DNA of 64,000 nt from Geobacter sp. DSM 9736 (GCF_900187405.1 NZ_LT896716.1:930001-994000); one strand, 5' to 3'. Positions 14,264 to 23,806 are shown, counted from the first letter of the stretch. Notes: generated by a model from the letters alone, not told the origin. Numbers and translations: made by a program.

Positions 14264-15982
14264 ATGAGGCGTACTATCAGATTACCCCGAACTCTCTGGA
14301 AAGCAGCAACAACCCTGGCACTTATGGCCCTGACCGCTGGCACCGCCCTGGCTGCTCCGGCCGTGTACAGCCAGAATTCCGCGCTGGGAGATCCCTCGAA
14401 TGTAACCGGCAGCGACGGGGGAATTGTTCCCGATAGTGTTACCAAGGATCACTGGGCCTGCAAGGACGTTGCAGAACTTGGAGAGAAATACGGGGCTGGA
14501 ACGAAGCTTAACGAGGAACAGCCCGTTCCGAAGAATAAACTTGTGGATAATTTCATCGCTGCGCTGACCAAAATCGCTGAAACCTATGACAGGGAAGGTG
14601 GACAGGCGATTTCGCGGGATGACATGGAGGCCGCCCGTAGACTGATCGTGGCGCTGGAGGATGAACTCTTCGGCCAGTCGGCCTACCGAAACATTCGGGC
14701 TACCATCGAGCAACTCCTGACCCTGGTCGAGCCACCGGTTCCCTTCTTCAAATACAGAGTGGGCGTGAACGGCTTTCTGCGCGGTGAAGGAGCCGGAAAC
14801 TTCCGGCTGGCCGACCTGAGCTATGCGCCGGAAAAGGACGCGGGGCGCCTGCTCTACAGGGCCAAGCCCTTCGCCTACTGGCACCCGAACAACTACCTGG
14901 ATGTGCATGTTGAAGGCCAGGGCTACGGGTTTACCGGCCCAGGATCCAAAGACGCCACTGAGTTCAACCTCTATCAGGGGTTCATTGAGGCCAAGCTCCC
15001 TTCTAGCGATGCCCCCGGTAAAAATCTGCTGGCCCTCAAGGCCGGACGGCAGGAATTCAGTTACGGCAGCACCTTTATTCTCGGTTCTGACACCTTCTTC
15101 AATGGTCTGACCTTTGACGCGGTCAGACTCAGGGTGCAGCCCTCCTCGAACTGGTTCAACAATCTGACTGTGGACCTGCTGGGGGGTAGCTACGCCAAGC
15201 CCTTCTCGGACGGCCTGAAGGGGGACTTGCTGGGGGCCTATGCCAGCTACCAGCCAGCCGACGACAGTTCCATCGACGCCTACGCCTTCCGCGACACCGG
15301 CTACGAAAACAGGGGGTCGGGCGAGCACCGGAATACCTTCGGCTACCGCAGCACCAGCTCGGCGGGCATATTCAGTCTGGAACACGAATTCGCCTATCAG
15401 ACCGGCAAGATTTTCAACGAAGGAAACGGCATCAACGACAACATCGCAGCATATGGCGCCCATGTAGACCTGACCGGCGAGATTCCGATTAGATTAGACG
15501 GTAATATCTACAACAGTGCTGTATTTCTCAGTTTTGCCCTGGGATCGGGCGATCGCGATTTGGCCAACGGCAACGGCTCCGGCGCCAGGGAGTTCCGCAA
15601 CGGCAACAACGATACCCCTCTCGTGGGCGATATGAGCGTGATCGGCGACCTGTCCGGCTTCGACGTCGGCGATCAGCACGCCAGCGGCATCCAGGCCTAC
15701 ACCATCGGCTGGGGCATCGATCTCTCCAGGAAGCTGAACATCTCCGCCACCGGCCGCAAGTTCATGGCCGACAAGGTTGCCGACGGCATCAGCAGGGATA
15801 TCGGGATCGAAACCGACTTCACCATCACCTATATCCACAACAAGGACTACACGCTGCTTGTCGGCTACGACCATTTCTTCCCCGGCAAGTTCTTCCGCGA
15901 CGCCGGAGCCGGGGACAAGGATATCAACTACGCCTATGCCATGCTCCAGTTCAATTACGACTGGACCAAGCGCAGGCGGTAA
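14264..15982 (+). CDS. Outer-membrane porin with SLH-like N-terminal region
   Basis: The 572-residue protein has a signal peptide (cleavage near ALAAPAV). An SLH-like segment (VTKDHWACKDVAELGEKYG) and a helical stretch follow; such parts tether porins to peptidoglycan. From about residue 165 the sequence alternates in the way of a beta barrel, with many short aromatic strands, and ends in FNYDWTKRRR. The barrel resembles alginate-export or OprD-like porins. AAAGGAG precedes the ATG. As the gene before the FTR1 permease it is likely the outer-membrane route for the iron chelate or ferrous iron used by this operon. The cysteine in HWACKD is unusual for SLH segments. Confidence 0.75.
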   Translation: MRRTIRLPRTLWKAATTLALMALTAGTALAAPAVYSQNSALGDPSNVTGSDGGIVPDSVTKDHWACKDVAELGEKYGAGTKLNEEQPVPKNKLVDNFIAALTKIAETYDREGGQAISRDDMEAARRLIVALEDELFGQSAYRNIRATIEQLLTLVEPPVPFFKYRVGVNGFLRGEGAGNFRLADLSYAPEKDAGRLLYRAKPFAYWHPNNYLDVHVEGQGYGFTGPGSKDATEFNLYQGFIEAKLPSSDAPGKNLLALKAGRQEFSYGSTFILGSDTFFNGLTFDAVRLRVQPSSNWFNNLTVDLLGGSYAKPFSDGLKGDLLGAYASYQPADDSSIDAYAFRDTGYENRGSGEHRNTFGYRSTSSAGIFSLEHEFAYQTGKIFNEGNGINDNIAAYGAHVDLTGEIPIRLDGNIYNSAVFLSFALGSGDRDLANGNGSGAREFRNGNNDTPLVGDMSVIGDLSGFDVGDQHASGIQAYTIGWGIDLSRKLNISATGRKFMADKVADGISRDIGIETDFTITYIHNKDYTLLVGYDHFFPGKFFRDAGAGDKDINYAYAMLQFNYDWTKRRR

Positions 15983-16027
15983 CCGGGCCTACATGGCCAC
16001 AATCCATCTATTCGGAGAAAAGCGTTT

Positions 16028-17998
16028 ATGAAGAGGACCGATCAATTTATTAAAGCGCTGTGCATTGCGGTTGTTGCGGCGGTAATGGTCCTTGGTGCCA
16101 TTTCTGATGTGCATGCCAGGCCCGACTACAAGGGCATGGTCGAGGAAATCGGTACTTTTCTGAACGAAGCGCTCGTTCAGTACAAAAAGGGCAATGTTCA
16201 GGAGGCAAAGCAAAAGGCCCAGGGAGCATATTTCCAGGTTTACGAAAACCTGGAGGGGCCGATCCGGATCAACATTTCCGCCAAGTTGAACACCGAGATG
16301 GAGGGGGAATTCATAGATATACGGAAGATGATCGTGGCCAAGGAACCGGCTGCCGCCATTGAGAAGAGGATCAATGACTTCATGGCGAAACTCAGGGCGC
16401 TGGTACCCCAGCTTGAAGGCGGAGTAGTGATAGTCGCCGAATCCGGCGATGCCACCACGCAGAACCCGCCGGCAGAGGTGATGGAAGGTGGGGCAAATGT
16501 CGAACCGGTCTGGCTCCAGGCGGTCGACAACATCCAGTCGGGCCTGAAAAGCGCCCTGGAGACCCAAAAAAAGGGGGATGCCAAGGGTGCCGCAGAACAG
16601 GTGCAGCAGACCCAGTTCGATCATTATAAGAACAGCCTGCTAGAGACTGCGGTCCGGCGGTTCGTCTCCCAGAAGAAGGATTTTGAAAACAATTTCGGCT
16701 TTACCGAAATCATTGACATGATTAAGGGAGGAGCTGCGCCGGACAAGGTAGAGACGCGGACAACCACTTTGCTGGCCAGCCTGAAAAAGGACCTGCCCGG
16801 CCTGCCCCTTATTGAGGGGGCTGTTTCAAAAAGGGAGGCGGGGAAACTCGCCGAGGGGGGCGCGCCGGCTAAGGATTGGAGCAAAGTCACCGCCGAGCTG
16901 TTCGACGGCATCGACAGGGCGCTGGTGATCTATGAAAACGGTGATGTCAAGAGCGCGATCGTGGCCGTTCAGGATTCTTATTTCGATTTTTTCGAAGGGA
17001 GCGGGATGGAGTCCAAGCTGGGGGCGCGGGATGTGAATTTCAAGGCCCGCCTGGAGGGACACTTCAGCATGATCGTCGGCAAAATGAAAAGCGGCGCTGC
17101 CGGCGATGATATCCGAGCCACACTGGTGCCCATGCGGGCCGACTTCGACAAAGCGGCGGCCATGCTGGGCAAGGGGAAGGAGTCGGCCGCCACGCTGTTC
17201 TTCTATTCCCTGATGATAATCCTGCGCGAGGGGATCGAGGCGATCCTGATCATCTCCGCCATCATTGCCTATCTCGCCAAGACCGGCAACCGGGACAAGC
17301 TCAAGGTGATCTACAACGGCTGCATTTCGGCCCTTGCCCTGAGCGCGATAACAGCGGTCCTAGTGAAATGGGTTTTCAAAACCTCCGCAGCCAGCCAGGA
17401 AATTCTTGAAGGGGCAACCATGCTGCTGGCGGCGGCGGTGCTGTTCAGCGTCAGCTACTGGCTGGTCTCCAAGGCCAATGCGCAGAAATGGAGCGCCTAT
17501 ATCAAGGAGAAGGTCGGTAGTTCCATCTCGGCCAACTCGTTGCGGGCGCTCTGGGTGGCGGCCTTTCTGGCCGTATACCGCGAAGGAGCAGAAACTGTGC
17601 TGTTCTATCAGGCCCTAGCAGCAGATTCATCAAGCTCGTCCAGCCTGACCGCCATCACCGGCGGCTTCCTGGTTGGCTCCATCCTGCTGGTTGCCGTGTA
17701 TTTGGCCATGAGCCGCGGCGCCATGCAGCTTCCGATCAAGCCGTTTTTCCTTTTCACCGGGGCGCTGCTCTACTACATGGCGTTTGTTTTCACCGGCAAA
17801 GGTATGGCCGAGCTGATATCCGGCAAGGTGTTCGAGCCGGTCCTGATCCCCTGGATGCCAACAGTTGAACTCGTCGGGGTTTACCCCTATCTGCAGACCC
17901 TGGTCCCGCAGTTAGCCATCGTTCTGGCCGCCGCTGCCGGCATGTTGGTCATGGGTAAAAGAAAATGCGTCACAAGGGCGGAAACAACAAAAGTATAA
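16028..17998 (+). CDS. FTR1-family iron permease with three periplasmic repeats
   Basis: The 656-residue protein has a signal sequence and three related helical repeats of about 100-130 residues (each starting with a pattern like FLNEALVQYKKGN, GLKSALETQKKGD or GIDRALVIYENGD). A polytopic FTR1 domain follows. The two iron-binding motifs are REGIE at about residues 400-404 and REGAE near 518. FTR1 proteins move ferric iron across the inner membrane, usually after oxidation by a partner. In the Campylobacter p19 operon the homologue is Cj1658. The repeats presumably sit in the periplasm and deliver iron. The next gene encodes the P19-type partner. Confidence 0.9.
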   Translation: MKRTDQFIKALCIAVVAAVMVLGAISDVHARPDYKGMVEEIGTFLNEALVQYKKGNVQEAKQKAQGAYFQVYENLEGPIRINISAKLNTEMEGEFIDIRKMIVAKEPAAAIEKRINDFMAKLRALVPQLEGGVVIVAESGDATTQNPPAEVMEGGANVEPVWLQAVDNIQSGLKSALETQKKGDAKGAAEQVQQTQFDHYKNSLLETAVRRFVSQKKDFENNFGFTEIIDMIKGGAAPDKVETRTTTLLASLKKDLPGLPLIEGAVSKREAGKLAEGGAPAKDWSKVTAELFDGIDRALVIYENGDVKSAIVAVQDSYFDFFEGSGMESKLGARDVNFKARLEGHFSMIVGKMKSGAAGDDIRATLVPMRADFDKAAAMLGKGKESAATLFFYSLMIILREGIEAILIISAIIAYLAKTGNRDKLKVIYNGCISALALSAITAVLVKWVFKTSAASQEILEGATMLLAAAVLFSVSYWLVSKANAQKWSAYIKEKVGSSISANSLRALWVAAFLAVYREGAETVLFYQALAADSSSSSSLTAITGGFLVGSILLVAVYLAMSRGAMQLPIKPFFLFTGALLYYMAFVFTGKGMAELISGKVFEPVLIPWMPTVELVGVYPYLQTLVPQLAIVLAAAAGMLVMGKRKCVTRAETTKV

Positions 17999-18059
17999 AG
18001 ACGGAAACAAACCGGCATTGCCGGAACCTGAACCAAAAACGCAAACGGAGGAAGTCAGA

Positions 18060-18590
18060 ATGAAGAAGCTGATCGTATTTTGCGCAATTCTGGGCCTTTT
18101 GATGGCCAACGGGGCCATGGCTTATGAGGAAAAAATCAAAGAGTATCCGATAGATGTTGAAAAGATCGTCAACCGGATGAAGATCGCCGCCGTCTACCTG
18201 AAACCGATAGACATGGAACCAAGGGGTTCGGACCTGGCCGCATCCCAGGCCGATATCCATCTGGAGGCGGATATCCATGCCGCGCCTGGCAACCTGAACG
18301 GGTTCGGCGCCGGTGAGTGGATCCCCTACCTGACGGTCAGCTATAAGGTGGAAAACCTGGACACCGGCGCCAAGAAGGAAGGCAAGTTCATGACGATGGT
18401 GGCCAAGGACGGCCCCCATTACGGCAGCAACATCAAGATGATGGGGCCCGGGAACTACAAAGTTTCCTATACAATTGAACCACCAATCAAGCAGGGCTTT
18501 GGTCGCCATACCGATACCGCCACCGGCGTCGGCAAGTGGTTCCAGCCCTTTACCGTGGACTTCAAATTCAAGTATGTACCACTCAAGTAG
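18060..18590 (+). CDS. P19/Tp34 periplasmic iron-binding protein
   Basis: Start at ATG 18060 (MKKLIVFCAILG) after GGAGGAAGTC. A Sec signal peptide ends near ANGAMAYEE. The 176-residue product has the P19/Tp34 layout: MEPRGSDLAASQADIHLEADIHA with the conserved Glu/His metal ligands, then PYLTVSYKVEN and HYGSNIKMMGPGNY. Campylobacter P19 is a periplasmic dimer that binds copper and iron and feeds FTR1. It lies between the FTR1 and DUF2318 genes, the same order as in that operon. Named by family; no gene symbol is assigned because host names differ. Confidence 0.9.
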   Translation: MKKLIVFCAILGLLMANGAMAYEEKIKEYPIDVEKIVNRMKIAAVYLKPIDMEPRGSDLAASQADIHLEADIHAAPGNLNGFGAGEWIPYLTVSYKVENLDTGAKKEGKFMTMVAKDGPHYGSNIKMMGPGNYKVSYTIEPPIKQGFGRHTDTATGVGKWFQPFTVDFKFKYVPLK

Positions 18591-18600
18591 TGCGTAAGGA

Positions 18601-18660
18601 AATCCCTCTCGATCCCCCTTTCCATAAGGGGGACTTTATGCCGTTTTAACGGAGAAAAAG
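18601..18660 (+). other. Hairpin between P19 and DUF2318 genes
   Basis: CCCCCTT-tccat-AAGGGGG forms a clear hairpin without a following T run. It could stabilise the upstream mRNA end or reduce read-through into the downstream membrane-protein genes. Confidence 0.4.
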
Positions 18661-20115
18661 ATGCTTGCGTACCTTGTGAATTTCACCCACAACTTTATCC
18701 CGTTGTCGCTGATAACAGGGATGCTGATCGTCCTTGTCACCCCTGAAGGCGGAAAAAGGGCTTATCGCTCCTTTTTTATCGCCATTACCTGCGGACTTCT
18801 GGCCGGTTTCATCTGCCAGCCGATCGCCCTACGTTATGAGATGGCTACGGCAGTCCACACCGCCCTCCACGGCGTCGCGCTCATCGCAGCCTTACTCAGC
18901 GCGTCGCTGGTCGTGCTTTCTGGGGGGCGACCGCGGAAATGGCAAGGTTTGACACTAGGAGCAGCGCTGTTCTTCACCGCATCGCTGGCCGCCACGTCGG
19001 CTTGGGCCTTTTCAGTCTTCGTCACCGAACAATCTTTCACCAGCAGTTCAGTTCTGAACACGGAAGTCATCCTGAACGTGGGTGGGATTCTGGCCGGATT
19101 GAGCTTCATTTCGTTCCTGGCCCCCCTGACGGTCTACATGTGCGCCCGGAACCGGAGCCGGACTGTAATCGCAGTCCTGCTGTTCGTGACCGCGCTTTTC
19201 GTTTCGCGCTGGTCCTCTGACCTTCTGCTGGGAATGATGCGCCTGGAGATGATCGAGCTGACCAGCACCAGAGTGTCGATCGTCGCCAAGAGTGGCAAGT
19301 ATTCCGCCCTTTTCTCCTACATTCACCTGCTCTTGATCGCGCTTATGTCCCTGGCTTGTTTTTTGAAGCGGTCGCGGATCTCCGCTGCCGAACTATCGGA
19401 AATGGAGCCGGCCGTGCGGAGGAAGAAGTGCAGCGTGGTGATGCTGGAGATGCGCTGGTTTCGGGGGGCTTTTGCCTCGCTTCTGCTTTTTCCGACCCTG
19501 CTTTTGTATCAAGACCTCTACGCATCGCGTCCACCCAAGATAACCAAGCCGCTCCATCTGCAGCCAGACGCCCAGGGACTAATCAAGGTAAAGCTCGAAG
19601 AGCTTTCCGACGGCAACCTGCATCGCTATGCCTACGTAACCGACGACGGCCATGTTGTGCGCTTCTTTATGATCAACCACTCCGGCGGAAAAAAAATCGG
19701 CGTTGTCTACGATGCCTGCATGCTCTGTGGAGATATGGGCTATCTCCAAGACAAGAATGAGGTCATCTGCATCGCATGCAACGTGCGGATCTTCATCCCC
19801 TCCATTGGCAAGGCCGGCGGATGCAACCCGATTCCTCTCACCCACGTGATCGAAGGGGGACAAGTATCGGTGAGCATGGCTGAACTGGACAAGGGGGCTA
19901 GGTACTTCTCCGAGGTTGTAAGCGTTAAGGTCAAGGACCCGGTGACCGGCAAGGAGATGATCAGCCGCGATGCACCCCAGCGGGACGACTACAAGGGGCG
20001 GACTTATTTCTTTGAGTCGACGGAGTCGCTTGAGAAATTCAGGGCCAACCCGGAGAAGTACATCGGCGCCAAGGAATCGCGCTACAACAGAACACAAGGC
20101 TTCCAGGGGGCATAA
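18661..20115 (+). CDS. DUF2318 Fe-S membrane protein with YHS tail
   Basis: This 484-residue protein has about eight membrane segments in the first 300 residues. A periplasmic DUF2318 domain follows, with CMLC (about 351-354) and CIAC (about 369-372), four cysteines thought to hold a metal centre. The last 60 residues (DPVTGKEMISRDAP...YFFESTESLEKFRANPEKY) are a YHS domain, a small metal-associated module, fused to the usual architecture. The Campylobacter counterpart is Cj1660. A role in handling electrons or metal during iron uptake across the inner membrane is likely. The YHS extension is not something I recall for that protein. Confidence 0.8.
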   Translation: MLAYLVNFTHNFIPLSLITGMLIVLVTPEGGKRAYRSFFIAITCGLLAGFICQPIALRYEMATAVHTALHGVALIAALLSASLVVLSGGRPRKWQGLTLGAALFFTASLAATSAWAFSVFVTEQSFTSSSVLNTEVILNVGGILAGLSFISFLAPLTVYMCARNRSRTVIAVLLFVTALFVSRWSSDLLLGMMRLEMIELTSTRVSIVAKSGKYSALFSYIHLLLIALMSLACFLKRSRISAAELSEMEPAVRRKKCSVVMLEMRWFRGAFASLLLFPTLLLYQDLYASRPPKITKPLHLQPDAQGLIKVKLEELSDGNLHRYAYVTDDGHVVRFFMINHSGGKKIGVVYDACMLCGDMGYLQDKNEVICIACNVRIFIPSIGKAGGCNPIPLTHVIEGGQVSVSMAELDKGARYFSEVVSVKVKDPVTGKEMISRDAPQRDDYKGRTYFFESTESLEKFRANPEKYIGAKESRYNRTQGFQGA

Positions 20116-20119
20116 GACC

Positions 20120-21421
20120 ATGTTTTTTCGCATGTTGAGACAATCATTTTTCCGTGGCTGGCGGAGAAAAGCACTGGCAACCGCCACTATAGTCCTCTCG
20201 GCCAGCCTGATCACCGCACTGATGAACATCTCCATCGATGTGGGAGACAAGATGTCACGGGAGATGAAGTCCTACGGGGCCAACATAAACGTTGTACCCA
20301 AAAGCGAGGCCATTCCACTGGAAATCGGCGGAGTGGATTACAACCCGCTCAAGGACCGGGTCTTCATCAACGAGGCGGACCTGCCGAAAATCAAGGAGAT
20401 CTTCTGGCACAACAATATAGTAGGCTTCGCCCCCTTCCTGAAGACAGGAGTGATGATCGTCGGGCAGGAAAAAAAGCGGGTCAACATGATCGGCACCTGG
20501 TTCGACCGCCAGGTCCCCATCAACGGGGATAATGAGTACCGGACCGGCATAAAGCTGGTTTCCCCTTATTGGCAGGTACAGGGGGAATGGCCGGATGAAC
20601 AGAGGGCACAAGAGAATCAAGTTCTGGTCGGCGCGCTCCTGGCCCGAGACCTGAACCTGAAGGTCGGCGACCGGATGACTGCCAGGACCAGCGACACCTC
20701 TGGAGAAGAGAAATTCACCGTCACAGGAATACTTACTACCGGCGGAGCCGAAGAGAACGCTCTGGTAGCGCCCCTGGCGACGGTTCAGCGCCTGGCCGGA
20801 CTGGCCGGTAAGGTGCAGTCCGTAAGCGTCAGCGCACTGACCGTCCCCGAGGACCGGCTGTCGCGCAAGGCCCGGTACAGTTCCGACAGCCTGGATTCTG
20901 CGGAATACGACATCTGGTACTGCACCGCCTATGTCAGCTCTATATCCCTGCAGATCGAGGAGGCGATCCCGAACGTCACCTCCCGCCCGATATGGCAGGT
21001 GGCAGCCGGTGAAGGAGCGGTGGTCAACAAGATCCAGCTGTTGATGATCGTGGTGACGATCGCCGCCTTCATCGCCTCCGGCCTGGGGATCTCGTCCCTG
21101 ATGGTTACTACCATAATGGAACGGGCACGGGAAATCGGCCTGATGAAGGCGCTCGGGGCGGCAAACTGGGAAGTGTACCTGCTGTTTTTAAGCGAATCGG
21201 CGGTGGTCGGCGTCGTGGGGGGGCTGCTGGGATGCATTGCCGGGGCCGGTTTGTCACAGCTCATTGGTCTGTCCATATTCAGCTCCACCGTGGCCTTCAG
21301 CCCGATCGTCGTCCCGGTTAACATCGTCATTTCTGTACTGATCGCTCTTTCCGGCTCGCTCATGCCCTCCCGGCTGATAACGAAACTCTATCCAGCGGAG
21401 GTGCTCCATGGCAGGAGATAA
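20120..21421 (+). CDS. ABC permease, FtsX/MacB type (first)
   Basis: Start at ATG 20120 (MFFRMLRQSFFRGW), four nt after the upstream stop. The 433-residue protein has the MacB_PCD layout: one N-terminal membrane helix, a large periplasmic domain, and three C-terminal helices with the FtsX signature (ISSLMVTTIMERAREIGLMKALG). It pairs with the next permease and the ATPase. Related genes in the Campylobacter p19 operon are Cj1661 and Cj1662. FtsX-type transporters often do mechanical work on periplasmic parts rather than moving substrate; in iron uptake the role is unknown. Confidence 0.85.
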   Translation: MFFRMLRQSFFRGWRRKALATATIVLSASLITALMNISIDVGDKMSREMKSYGANINVVPKSEAIPLEIGGVDYNPLKDRVFINEADLPKIKEIFWHNNIVGFAPFLKTGVMIVGQEKKRVNMIGTWFDRQVPINGDNEYRTGIKLVSPYWQVQGEWPDEQRAQENQVLVGALLARDLNLKVGDRMTARTSDTSGEEKFTVTGILTTGGAEENALVAPLATVQRLAGLAGKVQSVSVSALTVPEDRLSRKARYSSDSLDSAEYDIWYCTAYVSSISLQIEEAIPNVTSRPIWQVAAGEGAVVNKIQLLMIVVTIAAFIASGLGISSLMVTTIMERAREIGLMKALGAANWEVYLLFLSESAVVGVVGGLLGCIAGAGLSQLIGLSIFSSTVAFSPIVVPVNIVISVLIALSGSLMPSRLITKLYPAEVLHGRR

Positions 21422-22574
21422 ACGACCCGATACTACCCAGACCACTATGTTCCTGCGTATCCTGTTCAAGTCTCTCAAGGTCCGCAAGAACCGGGTGTTC
21501 ATAACCTTTTTTTCGATCATGATCGGCGCGTCGATCATTACCGCCTTGGCCAGCGTCTACTTCGACATTTCCGCAAAGATGAGCCGGGAACTGCGGGCCT
21601 ATGGGGCGAACTTCTTCGTTGGACCCTCCGCCGCCAGTGGGGAGCGGAGCGTTGAAAGCGCGGTCATCGACAAGGCTATTGCCATGGTGCCAACCGATAA
21701 GCTGACCGGCGCTACCCCTTACAGCTACGGGGTGGTGCGGCTGGACCTGGGCAATGCAGTGCTGGCCGGGGTGGATTTCGTTGGCCTGAAAAGGCTCTCC
21801 CCATACTGGCAGGTGGAGGGAAAATGGATAACGGTTGATTTCGACGAGGACTCCTGCATGATCGGCAAAACCCTGGCCAAGAAAATGGAGCTGAAGGTCG
21901 ACGACTCGGTTAACGTGATCAGGAACGAGACCGGCTTCCAGAAGTCCCTCACTGTCAAGGGGATTGCCGAGACAGGGCAGGCCGAGGACGAGCAGATATT
22001 CGTCAACCTGTCCCTGGCCGACAGGATTCTGGGAAGCAACGGGCGGGTCAACCACGCCATGCTGAGCATCGTCACCGAGGGTACTGACATCGACGGCCTT
22101 GCATCACGGATGCAGCAGGACCTGCCGGGGCTGGACGCCAAGCCGATCCGCAAGCTTTCCTATTCAGAGGGCCGGATCCTTGACAAGATCAAGGGACTGA
22201 TGGCGATCATCGCGGTGATAATCCTCACTGTCACCACTCTGTGTGTCATGACGACTTTAATTACCGTGGTCTCGGAGCGGACCCGGGAGATAGGCCTGAT
22301 GAAAGCCATCGGCGCCGAGGACCGGGAAATTGTTACCCAGTTCCTGGCAGAAACACTGATCATCGGTCTGGCAGGAGTGGCAGCGGGTCTTGTTGCCGGG
22401 TTCGCACTCGCCCAGGTGTTGGGACACGCAGTCTTCGGGTCGGCAATTGCATTCCGCATGATCGTGCTACCGATGACGCTGGTCCCCTCGATCCTGGCTT
22501 CCTTGCTGGCGGCGGCCCTGCCGGTAAGGATGGCGGTGGGGATCGTGCCTGCCAAGGTGCTGAAGGAAGAATAA
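21408..22574 (+). CDS. ABC permease, FtsX/MacB type (second)
   Basis: The start codon at 21408 overlaps the previous gene by 14 nt, with GGAGG well placed. The 388-residue protein is a paralogue of the preceding permease: N-terminal helix, periplasmic domain, and a C-terminal triple helix with TTLITVVSERTREIGLMKAIG. Both begin with a similar SMYR-like motif (KSLKVRKNRVF here), suggesting a duplication. Together with the adjacent ATPase it would form a heterodimeric transporter. Overlap with its neighbour fits tight co-translation. Confidence 0.85.
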   Translation: MAGDKRPDTTQTTMFLRILFKSLKVRKNRVFITFFSIMIGASIITALASVYFDISAKMSRELRAYGANFFVGPSAASGERSVESAVIDKAIAMVPTDKLTGATPYSYGVVRLDLGNAVLAGVDFVGLKRLSPYWQVEGKWITVDFDEDSCMIGKTLAKKMELKVDDSVNVIRNETGFQKSLTVKGIAETGQAEDEQIFVNLSLADRILGSNGRVNHAMLSIVTEGTDIDGLASRMQQDLPGLDAKPIRKLSYSEGRILDKIKGLMAIIAVIILTVTTLCVMTTLITVVSERTREIGLMKAIGAEDREIVTQFLAETLIIGLAGVAAGLVAGFALAQVLGHAVFGSAIAFRMIVLPMTLVPSILASLLAAALPVRMAVGIVPAKVLKEE

Positions 22575-22612
22575 TTAAGCTTGAGTTTATCAATAGGCTA
22601 AGGAGAAGAATA

Positions 22613-23263
22613 ATGTCAAAGATAGTTCTAGAAACAAAAGGGCTGACCAAACGCTACGGCAGCGTCATCCCATTGGACAGCATCGACATGCAGGTACGCG
22701 AGGGGGAGTGGGTGTCAATCATGGGGCCGTCCGGTTCGGGAAAGACAACGATGCTGAACCTCCTTTCCTGTCTGGATGCCCCCAGCGAAGGGGAGTACAT
22801 CCTGGATGGGGTCGCAACCGCCACGCTGTCCGAGAAGCAGCGCGTGGCGGTGCGGCGCGAAAAGATTGGCCTGATCTTCCAGCAGTTTCACCTGGTCCCG
22901 TACCTGACGGCGCTGGAAAACGTCATGCTGGCCCAGTACTACCACAGCATGATCGACAGCAAGGATGCGGAACAGGCCCTGGTCCACGTGGGTCTCGGCC
23001 ACCGGATCGGGCATCTCCCCTCCCAGCTTTCCGGCGGCGAGCAGCAACGGGTCTGCATCGCCAGGGCGTTGATCAATCAGCCCGCCATCATCCTGGCAGA
23101 CGAACCCACCGGCAACCTGGACGAGGCGAATGAGGGGGTTGTTCTCGAACTCTTCAAGGAGCTTCACCGGGAAGGTAGGACGATCATCATGGTGACCCAT
23201 AACCCGGAGCTTGCCGAGTTCGCGGATCGGGTGGTGCTGCTCCACCACGGGAGGCTCGCGTGA
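22613..23263 (+). CDS. ABC transporter ATP-binding protein
   Basis: A 216-residue ATPase of the LolD/MacB type. Walker A GPSGSGKT, the Q-loop (LIFQQFHLVPYLTA), the signature LSGGEQQR, Walker B ILADEPTGNLD and the H-loop MVTHNP are all visible. I use ATG 22613 (MSKIVLETKGL) after AAGGAGAAGAAT; a much longer frame upstream is out of phase with the permease and is not real. It energises the two FtsX-type permeases. Equivalent to Cj1663 of Campylobacter. Confidence 0.92.
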   Translation: MSKIVLETKGLTKRYGSVIPLDSIDMQVREGEWVSIMGPSGSGKTTMLNLLSCLDAPSEGEYILDGVATATLSEKQRVAVRREKIGLIFQQFHLVPYLTALENVMLAQYYHSMIDSKDAEQALVHVGLGHRIGHLPSQLSGGEQQRVCIARALINQPAIILADEPTGNLDEANEGVVLELFKELHREGRTIIMVTHNPELAEFADRVVLLHHGRLA

Positions 23264-23754
23264 GACGGCCGGTCCCGGCAATTTTTGCACTCCTCCTCTG
23301 CGGGGCGCTCTTTTCCGGCTGCGCAAAGGAAGAGTCGTGGAAGATCGGTGCAAAGGCCCCCGAAATGAGCGTCCTCGACCTGAACGACAGGACGGTTAAA
23401 CTTTCAGATTACCGGGGAAAGCCGGTGGTCGTAAGGTTCTGGGCTACCGGCTGCCAGGCGTGCGTTGCCGCCATGCCGAAGCTGGACGAGCTCAGTAAAA
23501 AGTACCGGGACAAGGGCGCTGCGGTGCTCGCAGTCAACATGGGAAATCCGAAGGCGCTCGTGGAGGTCTTTGCGAAGGGGCTTAAGCTATCTTATCCTGT
23601 CTTTCTCGATCCTGCCTTGATAGCTGCGAATAAATACCGCGTAAAGTCTGTGCCGACTACCTTTTTTATCGACAGGAAGGGGATTGCAATAAAGGTTGTC
23701 GTAGGTGACGTTTCGAAGGAGGTGTTCGAGCAAACGGTGTCAGAACTGCTATAG
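23260..23754 (+). CDS. TlpA-type thioredoxin lipoprotein
   Basis: The GTG start at 23260 overlaps the ABC ATPase stop (GTGA). The 164-residue product has a lipoprotein signal (LLLCGALFSGC), then the TlpA/ResA thioredoxin fold with the active site CQAC at about residues 68-71 and the cis-proline region SVPTTFFID. It faces the periplasm. The Campylobacter operon also ends in thioredoxin-like genes (Cj1664 and Cj1665), so it may keep the DUF2318 cysteines or the iron site reduced. It closes the iron-uptake operon. Confidence 0.9.
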   Translation: MRRPVPAIFALLLCGALFSGCAKEESWKIGAKAPEMSVLDLNDRTVKLSDYRGKPVVVRFWATGCQACVAAMPKLDELSKKYRDKGAAVLAVNMGNPKALVEVFAKGLKLSYPVFLDPALIAANKYRVKSVPTTFFIDRKGIAIKVVVGDVSKEVFEQTVSELL

Positions 23755-23806
23755 CGATACCAGGTGAGATGACTGTTAGATCAAAACAACCCTATAGGAG
23801 GTTCAA

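Noticed and set aside
22241-22612. A long N-terminal extension of the ABC ATPase
   Set aside because: It overlaps the permease gene in another frame; a good ribosome site lies before the ATG at 22613.
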